Source: UBA5429 sp942493315 (GTDB lineage Bacteria; Bacteroidota; Bacteroidia; Bacteroidales; WCHB1-69). From it: a DNA stretch of 64,000 nt. Location of the stretch: NCBI GenBank assembly GCA_942493315.1, contig OW818690.1, positions 2,542,001 through 2,606,000 on the forward strand. The letters are read 5' to 3'. Below, piece after piece: positions 16,949-23,803 of the stretch (position 1 is its first letter; the number at the start of each line of letters is the position of its first letter). The position numbers and the translations under genes were made by a program. The notes under the pieces are model-generated. The model searched no databases. It saw nothing but the letters and a program-made list of their open reading frames with translations, and was not told the origin of the DNA.

Positions 16949-17547
16949 AATGAAACAAATTTGGTTAATAAATACTTATTCTAACTTCCTGTGAAGTTAT
17001 TTTAAATTTCTCATTTCATGCAAGGGTACACAATGTACAAACAAAGAACGTAAAAAAGGGTGGGGGAAGGTTCGTTTCTCAATGAGTCTTTATAGTGATT
17101 TCTCGGTGGTTCAAAAATATAAAAAATTTTAATATAATCACAAAATTGAAAAATATTTTTAAATGCATTATTTCCTCAGAAATATGCATTATTTCCTCAA
17201 AAAAGTGCATTTTTTCGGAAGGTTTTCCAAATAGTAACCAAAAACAAGCCATTTTGTGATTTATAACGACTCTCGATTTCGGAACATTTTGAATGAAAAA
17301 TGGGAAATGAAGACGTTTGTCTTTCGTCCTTTGTCCTAATTATTTCACAGTGTTTCACAGTGTTAAACGATGTTTCACAGTGTTGATGTGTCCTGATTTT
17401 TAAATTTATAAACACTGTGGAACACATTATAACACAGTGGGACACTGTGATCCTATTTAATATTACAATATAAATGAATAATCAAAAATGAAAATCTTTG
17501 CCTTTCCTTTTGCCCTAAAAGAAAGCGGATTTTAATAACTTAAAAAA
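16949..17547. other. gene-free region with a CACAGTGT cluster
   Basis: About 600 bases. It holds the upstream region of the 16205-16948 gene, three AAAWRTGCATTWTTTCC blocks around 17161-17216, a stretch related to the repeat at 34811/37811 (AAATGAAGACG then TCTTTCGTCCTTTGTCC near 17302-17337) and a cluster of CACAGTGT palindromic half-sites. The open frame 17197-17445 lies across these repeats and I do not accept it. Confidence 0.5.
17343..17452. repeat. cluster of CACAGTGT/ACACTGTG sites
   Basis: TTTCACAGTGTT occurs three times in direct orientation (from 17343, 17353 and 17373). Inverted or variant copies follow: AACACTGTGG (17411), AACACAGTGG (17431) and GACACTGTGA (17441). Each core is a near-perfect palindrome. 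It could be a multi-site operator or a decayed repeat. Confidence 0.5.
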
Positions 17548-18021
17548 TTATCTTTTATTCTCTTTCCTCAGGATATACCCACTCGTTTCGGAAGTGTACA
17601 ATTTCAGTTCCAGATAGGTTTGTTGATCAATAAAAACCATTTTATATTTAGAATCGCTAAAAAAGTGCTCCATTTGAGAATCTCCCACATATTCCAGGTG
17701 AAGTGTGTCTGATGAAATTTCCCAAGTATAAAGTTCTTGTTGATCGGAGTTTTTTTGTAAAGTTGCATTAAACTGATCTCTAAAAGTTATAACCGGACAA
17801 ACATTACAGATGATTACATTTTCTTCAGATATGGAATCAGAAACCATCTTTTCTGAAAATGTTGCATTAACATTCCATTCTCCCAAGGTTTGGGAGATCA
17901 TAACGGAACGCATTATAACACTATATGATTTGTCTATTTTAGCCGTATCAGCCTGCCCAAACCCTTGGATTTGAAACAAACAGAAAACAAAAATTATAAA
18001 GGGTATGATCTTATTATTCAT
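17548..18021 (-). CDS. secreted hypothetical protein
   Basis: 157 aa with a signal peptide (MNNKIIPFIIFVFCLFQ, cleavage after GFGQ) and a ~135-residue mature domain with alternating strand-like segments (YTWEISSDTLHLEYVG, TYLELKLYTSETSGYILRK). It has two close cysteines (ICNVCP) and a lipocalin-like feel. I do not recognise the family. It is immediately downstream of the IS3 element and may have lost its original promoter to that insertion, because the IS and TATTCAC repeats lie directly before its start. Confidence 0.55.
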   Translation of the reverse strand: MNNKIIPFIIFVFCLFQIQGFGQADTAKIDKSYSVIMRSVMISQTLGEWNVNATFSEKMVSDSISEENVIICNVCPVITFRDQFNATLQKNSDQQELYTWEISSDTLHLEYVGDSQMEHFFSDSKYKMVFIDQQTYLELKLYTSETSGYILRKENKR

Positions 18022-18063
18022 TATTCACTATTCATTATTAATTATTCATTATTCACTATTCAC
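18018..18063. repeat. TATTCAC/TATTCAT heptamer run, left of the IS
   Basis: Seven-base units of TATTCAT, TATTCAC and TATTAAT. The same run resumes right of the IS at 19503, so the IS split one array. Confidence 0.7.
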
Positions 18064-18065
18064 TG

Positions 18066-19007
18066 TCAATGCCTAAATTTGGTTGACCGTTTGTTTACTT
18101 GTTTTTGGCATATTATCATTGGTTGACTTGTCCTTGTTGGGGAGCTCTGAGCTTGGTCTTGGGCTAGCCCAAGACCAAGCTCAGAGCTGGGTTCCAAAAT
18201 TTTTGAAGATTTTTTTTCTTCGGGATTTTGGTTTTGCAAATATATACTTTTTTCGAATGAAATTGGTGACTTTCTTTGTAGCTTACAATGAGGCTTTTCG
18301 TAGTTATAAAGGTACACTGATCGGTCAACTTCTTTCACTAATGTCTCGTAATTAGTAATCGTTCTGTAGCTTAAATAGTTGTTTTTAATCACTCCATTAA
18401 TTCTCTCTGCTTTACCATTCTCCCAGGGGGCAACACACATACTATGGAGAAAATCTTCAGTCACATCTAAAAACTCTTTTGCACCATATTGTCTACCGCC
18501 ATCTGAATGAAAAATTAAGCCGTTTAGATCTTCCCCTTTACGGAACCTTAATGCGCTATTTAATGATGCAATTACTGTCTGCTCTGTCGTTAAACGCTTT
18601 GATACAGAATATCCTACAATAACTCTTGAGTAAGCATCAATTATAAAGGTAATATAGTAAAAATGACCATTAATTTTGTAATATGTGGTGTCTGATTGCC
18701 AAACTTGATTAATCCTGGTTATCTCTAAGTTTTTAATTAAATTATCAAAACGGATTACTCCACTACTATCTGTAGTATGAATAAATCTCTTTTTCCTCTT
18801 TATCATTAATCCTGCAAGCTTACACAATTCTTCAAATTGATCTCTCCCAACATAACAAGGTCGCTTTTTATAATAAATATCCCTTACACCCATAGTGGGA
18901 TGATCCATCCTGACTTCGAAAACAATTTCCTTCACTAAATGAAGAATGTCCTTTTTTTTATTGTCTCTTTGAAGGATTTTATATACTGCTTGTTTGCTGA
19001 TATTCAT
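18066..19007 (-). CDS. IS3-family transposase OrfB (DDE integrase domain)
   Basis: 313 aa from the internal ATG. It has the HTH-like N-terminus of OrfB (MNISKQAVYKILQRD, HPTMGVRDIYY) and an rve integrase core with the DDE triad: D in NQVWQSDTTYY, D in LIFHSDGGRQYG and E in NGKAERINGVIKN. In the -1 frame it stays open upstream through HSLNALYKAMNIS to the slippery site in orfA. The functional transposase is therefore expected to be an OrfAB fusion of about 450 aa made by programmed frameshifting. The last ~40 residues are unusual: the gene runs through a 46-bp perfect palindrome before stopping inside the terminal repeat. Confidence 0.93.
   Translation of the reverse strand: MNISKQAVYKILQRDNKKKDILHLVKEIVFEVRMDHPTMGVRDIYYKKRPCYVGRDQFEELCKLAGLMIKRKKRFIHTTDSSGVIRFDNLIKNLEITRINQVWQSDTTYYKINGHFYYITFIIDAYSRVIVGYSVSKRLTTEQTVIASLNSALRFRKGEDLNGLIFHSDGGRQYGAKEFLDVTEDFLHSMCVAPWENGKAERINGVIKNNYLSYRTITNYETLVKEVDRSVYLYNYEKPHCKLQRKSPISFEKSIYLQNQNPEEKKSSKILEPSSELGLGLAQDQAQSSPTRTSQPMIICQKQVNKRSTKFRH
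18143..18188. repeat. 46-bp perfect palindrome inside orfB
   Basis: The arm AGCTCTGAGCTTGGTCTTGG plus GCT is followed at once by its exact reverse complement, centred between 18165 and 18166. It encodes SSELGLGLAQDQAQS on both strands. As RNA it would be a very stable hairpin and could terminate or block transcription at the end of the transposase. Confidence 0.9.
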
Positions 19008-19024
19008 AGCTTTATAAAGTGCAT

Positions 19025-19441
19025 TTAGTGAGTGATGGTATTCATCTTGATGTTCTTGATAATGTCGGAAGGTGTCGTTTCGAACTTTTTTTTTATATCA
19101 ACACCATAATGATCCTCTGCGATTTCAATCATTTTGTCTTTAAATTCTAGAAGAATTTGCTTTTCTCCAATAATCATTTTGAGATGTGCATTCTCTTTTT
19201 TTAAAGCCATTATTTGTTTAGTATCACTCTCAGTTTCAATAACTAATCTTTCTTTTTTTGTTTTCATATTGCCATATTTATTTAACCATTGATAAATTGT
19301 ACCTCTCACGGTATCATATTGTCTGCAAAGGTCGGCAATTTTTGTTTGTCCAGATTCAATCTCTTGGACTTTTTTTCTCTTGAAGCTTTCACTAAAGTGT
19401 CTTCTTTTTCTTTCTTCTAATGTTAAACTAATTTCTTTCAT
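19025..19441 (-). CDS. IS3-family transposase OrfA (HTH)
   Basis: 138 aa. The N-terminal helix-turn-helix (RRHFSESFKRKKVQEIESGQ, then ADLCRQYDTVRGTIYQWLNK) binds the terminal repeats. A leucine-zipper-like helix follows (TKQIMALKKENAHLKMIIGE). Near the end, the codons AAA AAA AAG at 19085-19093 contain the heptamer A AAA AAG, the standard -1 frameshift site in the IS3 family, and orfB lies in the -1 frame. Translation without slipping gives the OrfA regulator ending at 19025. Confidence 0.92.
   Translation of the reverse strand: MKEISLTLEERKRRHFSESFKRKKVQEIESGQTKIADLCRQYDTVRGTIYQWLNKYGNMKTKKERLVIETESDTKQIMALKKENAHLKMIIGEKQILLEFKDKMIEIAEDHYGVDIKKKFETTPSDIIKNIKMNTITH
19085..19091 (-). promoter_or_regulatory. 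programmed -1 frameshift site for OrfAB
   Basis: The heptamer A AAA AAG is in the correct register with orfA codons (AAA 19090-19088, AAG 19087-19085). The -1 frame from here is open into orfB without a stop. Confidence 0.85.
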
Positions 19442-19502
19442 AGGTTCACTTTTTTATTTAATTTGTTATTTAAAAGTGGTCAACCTATTTCAGGCATTGA
19501 CA

Positions 19503-19577
19503 CACTATTCATTATTCACTATTCATTATTCACTATTCTCTAATCACTAATCACTATTCACTATTCACTATTCACTA
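19503..19577. repeat. TATTCAC/TATTCAT heptamer run, right of the IS
   Basis: A continuation of the heptamer run at 18018-18063, with variants ACTATTC, CTAATCA and CTATTCA. It reaches into the 3' end of the decayed HD paralogue. Confidence 0.65.
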
Positions 19578-19818
19578 ATCTCTGGTACGCCTTCAGGTAT
19601 TTGTTGAGTCTTTTCCGGTCTTGATCGGTGATTTGGGGGAGGCGGGTGATAACCATGTTGTTGCGGAGATCGTTGAGTTTGACGGTGATGGCGGTTTTGT
19701 TGGTGAGGATCCGGTCGATGAAGTAGTCGTAATTTTCCTGTTCTGATTCTTTGGTGTCCAGTCTCAGCACGTTAATGAACTCCTCGGAGAACTCCTTTTA
19801 TTGCAGCATATCGAAGGT
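19561..19818 (-). pseudogene. decayed paralogue of the HD-domain protein
   Basis: The longest open part (GTG 19770 to 19561) encodes 69 aa that align with the C-terminal half of the intact gene at 19932-20375 (SEQENYDYFIDRILTNKTAI versus SELENYNSYIDKIIQNKTAI). Upstream, the same frame still reads TFDMLQ, stop, KEFSEEFINVLRL, which matches TFEMLEKEGFSEEVIKVLKL. The in-frame TAA is at 19798-19800. The N-terminal HD part is missing. It is richer in G and C than its neighbour, so the two copies are old or came from different sources. Confidence 0.75.
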
Positions 19819-19931
19819 ACAAGGGGTATCCTCTTTTTATTGATTTGGATATTAAAAAATTAAAAATTAGAGATAATTGGAAAACTATTTGAAACTAAAA
19901 TTTGATAATATTTCTTTTTTAAAAAATAATA

Positions 19932-20375
19932 TCAATATAGTATTATTTTAACTTCATTTATTAGTCGATTGTAAGCATGAATATAAATATTAAGACCTAC
20001 TAAATCTTCTTCATTGATTTGATTATTCAATGTTAAATCTAACTTATCACGAAGTTCATTTAATTTTACATAAATAGCGGTTTTGTTTTGAATAATTTTA
20101 TCAATATAACTATTGTAATTTTCAAGTTCTGATTCTTTTGCTAATAATTTTAAAACTTTGATGACTTCCTCAGAAAATCCTTCTTTTTCAAGCATTTCAA
20201 AAGTCCAATCTGAGTTATTCACTAAATCGTGTAAGACTCCGCAAATCCTTTCAGTCTCATTTAATCCTCTATCTTTCATTCTGATCAAATGTCTATAATA
20301 GGGTTCACCATTTTTTCCTATTTGATCTTTATGTGCTTCAAAGGCAATCTCAATGGCTGTTTGTAGTGAAGACAT
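19932..20375 (-). CDS. small HD-domain phosphohydrolase-like protein
   Basis: 147 aa. The N-terminus (AIEIAFEAHKDQIGKNGEPY, YRHLIRM, then CGVLHDLVNNSDWTFE) resembles the HD hydrolase domain of RelA/SpoT and related metal-dependent phosphohydrolases. It has the early His (HK), a second His (YRHL) and the HD pair in LHDLV. The C-terminal half is helical and ends at a short alpha-helical tail. No synthetase domain follows, so it could be a small alarmone-hydrolase-like or nucleotide-phosphatase enzyme. It lies just downstream of the DGQHR fusion gene (145-base gap) and has a decayed second copy next to it. Confidence 0.65.
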   Translation of the reverse strand: MSSLQTAIEIAFEAHKDQIGKNGEPYYRHLIRMKDRGLNETERICGVLHDLVNNSDWTFEMLEKEGFSEEVIKVLKLLAKESELENYNSYIDKIIQNKTAIYVKLNELRDKLDLTLNNQINEEDLVGLNIYIHAYNRLINEVKIILY

Positions 20376-20520
20376 GGGTGTTTTTTTAATATTGAAAACA
20401 ATTTTTTTAAATAGTATTAAAAACTATAATTGAAAAATCAAAATATCGAAGAATTCAACTAATACATCCAATATAGATTTAAGTATGAACCAAGCTCATT
20501 TTTATTTATTAATTTTATTA

Positions 20521-22410
20521 TTAAACTTCAAAATGTTTTTCAAGCCGTTCTAATAAACCAGACAATAATTCATCATATGATTTAAACCTCAATTGAGATA
20601 AACTACGAAGATTAAAACCAATGTATTTGTTAATATCAATCCTATCCCTATTATGTTCAGAATCTTCCTTATAAAGCAAAATAATATTAGGATATAAACC
20701 ATTAGATTGAGCAAATCCCATCGCATACCCAATTTCATGATAAACATTAATATTAGCACTGCTTAAGTCTGCAATAATAAGACTACAACTCTTTATTGCA
20801 TCTAATATACCATCTTGTATTGAAAAGGCACTTGGAGTTACTGCTCTATCTATTCGTATTGGTGTTGCATGTAAATGGACTCCAGAATATTTTTTATTAA
20901 ACTGCTCTATAGTTCTTACGACCTTTTCATATATGAGTTCACTTTGTGAATCCCCAAATTGCATAGAAATAAAAATTTCGTTCTTTTTTGAATCATATAT
21001 TTGTTCAAACATTCTGATAAAATTTTCAGAACCATCTTTAGATAAATCGTCTGGTTCGTTTATTTTATTAATACCATTTTTTATTACCCAATTAGCGAAT
21101 GTGTTTAATTGTGTTTTATCTAATAATGAATAATATACTAATGCAACAAGTAAAGAAATATTTCCAAATGAATCATTTGCAAATAATTCATAAATATTTC
21201 TTAAGGAATGAATTGCTTTTACGATAGAATCAACATCTTCACAATGAAATAGATATTTCTCAAGAGATTCGATTTTATTATTAAAACTATCAATCAATTT
21301 ACTGTCATAGTCTTGTTGCCTGACGTTTGAATTCAATTCTTCTGTTAAGTTTCTCAGCTCCTTATTTAGGTTCTTGTATTTTAAAGTTTGTTCGCTTACT
21401 TCTTGATTTTCATCTTTAAGTAGTTCTATTTCCTTTTTTTTGTTCTCAATATTTACTTGTAAATTCTGAATATTTATTTTAAATTGTTTAAATTCAATTT
21501 CAATTTGCTTTTTTTGTTTTTCTGCTTTTTCAAGTTTATTTTGTATCGTTACTTTTCGGGATATTAACAACTGGACTATTCTTAAACAAGCTGTTCTATA
21601 ATAAGTCTCATTAACATTCTGCTTCGCCGTGAGCCAATAAATACCATTAAATGCACCAGTTTTTGTAATATCAATAATTTTTAATGCCAGAGGATACTCT
21701 GAACCTAATTTTTCTTTATCATCAAAAACATCTAAATCAGATATGATTTTCAAACTCGCCTCTTGACGAAGAGGTAATTGTTTGAAATTTATATCATGAA
21801 AAATTTTTGCTTCAAAATTTTCTGCGTTATCCCGCTCTGAAATAACAACCGTAAAAGGAATAATCTTTCCTTCAATTTCTGCCCTATATACTTTTGCTTG
21901 ATGTTGCAACCATGCATCTTTTTTTTCTTCATCACTTTCATTTAGAACATCGACTGGAATATCAAGAAACTGATACCACCAATTGATATCACTACTAAAC
22001 GGTTCTAATCTGTGATTGCCATCTACACGAGTTAACTTTTCATCTTCATTAGGATTTCTTAGTTCTAAATATGCATGTCTTGCTCTGTCTCTTCCTGTGG
22101 GCAAGTATTCACTTAATACTCTTAGTCCTTTAACAAACTGACTATCTGTATTACTAACATCGGTATCTGTACCAATACTTGTAATTAAACCTGCGTAATC
22201 ACTTGTACGACATGCTAGTGTCACTTCAGGAAAATAGGATTTTAGATCAGTTAAGTATTTGACAATTTCAACTTTATGTTGCTCAACAGAATCCCGTTGA
22301 TACGATTCTGGTTTTTTTGAAATCTTAGCAATTTCACCAATTGGTGCAAATCCTCTTAAAACAATATAGTTTCCAAATGCTTTGTAAATTATTCCTTCAA
22401 GTTTTGCCAT
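20521..22410 (-). CDS. DGQHR/DndB-like domain fused to a coiled coil and a deoxyribosyltransferase/TIR-like domain
   Basis: 629 aa. Residues ~1-285 resemble the DGQHR (DndB-like) domain: RVDGNHRLEPF at 128-138 is the DGQHR-type signature with N for Q, followed by FHDINFKQLPLRQEA at 204-218. Residues ~286-385 are a long coiled coil rich in K and E. Residues ~478-585 look like a nucleoside 2-deoxyribosyltransferase or TIR-like nucleotide-binding domain: IFISMQFGDSQSELIYEKV, then DAIKSCSLIIADLSSANINV and YHEIGYAMGF, with E559 as the likely catalytic Glu. It is one base from the specificity gene, so it belongs to that operon. I infer a sensor (DNA/modification) coupled to an NAD- or nucleotide-hydrolysing effector. 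Confidence 0.65.
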   Translation of the reverse strand: MAKLEGIIYKAFGNYIVLRGFAPIGEIAKISKKPESYQRDSVEQHKVEIVKYLTDLKSYFPEVTLACRTSDYAGLITSIGTDTDVSNTDSQFVKGLRVLSEYLPTGRDRARHAYLELRNPNEDEKLTRVDGNHRLEPFSSDINWWYQFLDIPVDVLNESDEEKKDAWLQHQAKVYRAEIEGKIIPFTVVISERDNAENFEAKIFHDINFKQLPLRQEASLKIISDLDVFDDKEKLGSEYPLALKIIDITKTGAFNGIYWLTAKQNVNETYYRTACLRIVQLLISRKVTIQNKLEKAEKQKKQIEIEFKQFKINIQNLQVNIENKKKEIELLKDENQEVSEQTLKYKNLNKELRNLTEELNSNVRQQDYDSKLIDSFNNKIESLEKYLFHCEDVDSIVKAIHSLRNIYELFANDSFGNISLLVALVYYSLLDKTQLNTFANWVIKNGINKINEPDDLSKDGSENFIRMFEQIYDSKKNEIFISMQFGDSQSELIYEKVVRTIEQFNKKYSGVHLHATPIRIDRAVTPSAFSIQDGILDAIKSCSLIIADLSSANINVYHEIGYAMGFAQSNGLYPNIILLYKEDSEHNRDRIDINKYIGFNLRSLSQLRFKSYDELLSGLLERLEKHFEV

Positions 22411-22411
22411 A

Positions 22412-23803
22412 TTATTTTCCGTTTAATATTATTCGTTCTATCTCTTTTTTCGCATTTTCAAGAATTTCATGACCTTCTAATTGAAGTTTCTTAGCTTGCT
22501 CTCTTAATGATGCAATACGGCTTGAAATTTCATATTGTATCTCGAATGGAGGTAATATGAGTTTCATTGTTGATATTTCTTCCAAGTTTATATTTGCTCT
22601 TGCAACAGGTCTCTTTAATCTATCCAAGTTAAGTTGACCTATACTTGATTTAATTAATTCTTTAATATATTGTTTGTCTATTCCTTTGTTAAGTCGAACT
22701 AATGCAATAGCCTGATTAATATTTGCTTCTCTATCATATATGTAAATACCAACTTGCCCAATTGTAGCCCCAACAATAGCAATCATAATATCTCCCTTTA
22801 TTAGTTGAGAAGATTTCATTTTAGTATTATGTATGTGAAGTTTTAAATAAAGTAAATTATCAAAATCAATGTCGCCATCCACATTGATATTACCACTGCG
22901 TACAAATGGGACTCCATTCTCGCAATCAGTATATGAGTCTCCACCTGATAGTGGTGTTATTCCACTGGTTATTTTCTGTGAAATATCTTTTAATGAGACT
23001 AATTCATATTTTGTTTGAAATAGAGATTCAAATGCAAGTTCAAAATACTCCTGATGATAATATGGATCAATTCTTTGATTTACTAAGTTGTTAATTGATA
23101 TTACATTAGAAAAGTTATCTGTTTTTTTAGTGGGCAGATTTATTCCCAACATATTTAACATGTAACAGTCAATTGATGCTATAATGTTTTTTGCCTGAGC
23201 TTCTTTCTTTCGCTTTGTTGAGTAAGCGGCATTATATAAATTGACAACGTGAGTTTGTTCATCATGGGATAATAATGGTATTAATGTTTGCTTTACAGCT
23301 TCCTGGGATAAACTGCCCATAATAGCACCAATTTTATTTTTGTCAAATTGCAACTGTCCATATCTTGAGTTTAATACAATTTCTAGATAATCTGATGAAA
23401 CAAGTTCTTTCTTAATATCAAGATAAAAGACTTCAGAACTTATCAAGTAATCATTATCACTTTTCAATGATAAAGCATTACCAAAAGTACCTTTCCTAGT
23501 TAATAACAAGTTGCCACTCTTTAATTTTATATTCTTAGAAATTGTACTTGTATCAAAATCAACGTATTGTATCTTAGAAAAATCAAATTCACCCTTTTTG
23601 ACATTTGCTACTTTTATGTAAAGTATTTTCCCTATATCGGAATACTCTCTAAAATCATAACCATTTACAATTGAATTAATTATTTCGCCTAGTTTCACAA
23701 CCTTAATATGAGAACTAACATTTGAAGAAATTTGTTCTTTGTAGTAATAAGGATCAAAACGAGAACCCAAAACTTCTGAAATGCTTACATATATAGTATT
23801 CAT
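22412..23803 (-). CDS. type I-like restriction specificity subunit (HsdS/BcgIB-like)
   Basis: 463 aa with two target-recognition domains and two helical spacers. TRD1 spans about residues 1-190 (SRFDPYYYKEQ, KIQYVDFDTSTIS, GNLLLTRKGTFGNAL). The first spacer is near 195-225. TRD2 spans about 235-425 (QRIDPYYHQEYFE, SQKITSGITPLSGGD, KGDIMIAIVGATIGQVGIY). The final helix holds ISSRIASLREQAKKLQLEG. It defines the DNA sequence recognised by the partner methylase-nuclease. It overlaps the end of that gene by four bases (23800-23803), a sign of translational coupling. Confidence 0.88.
   Translation of the reverse strand: MNTIYVSISEVLGSRFDPYYYKEQISSNVSSHIKVVKLGEIINSIVNGYDFREYSDIGKILYIKVANVKKGEFDFSKIQYVDFDTSTISKNIKLKSGNLLLTRKGTFGNALSLKSDNDYLISSEVFYLDIKKELVSSDYLEIVLNSRYGQLQFDKNKIGAIMGSLSQEAVKQTLIPLLSHDEQTHVVNLYNAAYSTKRKKEAQAKNIIASIDCYMLNMLGINLPTKKTDNFSNVISINNLVNQRIDPYYHQEYFELAFESLFQTKYELVSLKDISQKITSGITPLSGGDSYTDCENGVPFVRSGNINVDGDIDFDNLLYLKLHIHNTKMKSSQLIKGDIMIAIVGATIGQVGIYIYDREANINQAIALVRLNKGIDKQYIKELIKSSIGQLNLDRLKRPVARANINLEEISTMKLILPPFEIQYEISSRIASLREQAKKLQLEGHEILENAKKEIERIILNGK

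Larger units (their letters stand above)
18064..19502 (-). mobile_element. complete IS3-family insertion sequence (IS150-like)
   Basis: A 1439-bp element with 27-bp terminal inverted repeats (18064-18090 and 19476-19502, 22 of 27 identical, both starting TGTCAATGCCT). A CAC is duplicated immediately outside each end (18061-18063 and 19503-19505), as expected for the 3-bp target duplication of this family. It encodes orfA and orfB in -1 phase with a canonical A AAA AAG slippery site. All parts look intact, so it may be active or recently inserted. It landed in a TATTCAC heptamer run. Confidence 0.92.

Noticed and set aside
17197..17445. 82-aa minus-strand frame as a gene
   Set aside because: It spans the CACAGTGT cluster and other repeats, and its composition is not protein-like.
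20521..22410. A Dnd phosphorothioation operon
   Set aside because: Only a DGQHR/DndB-like domain is seen. DndA, DndC, DndD and DndE are absent.
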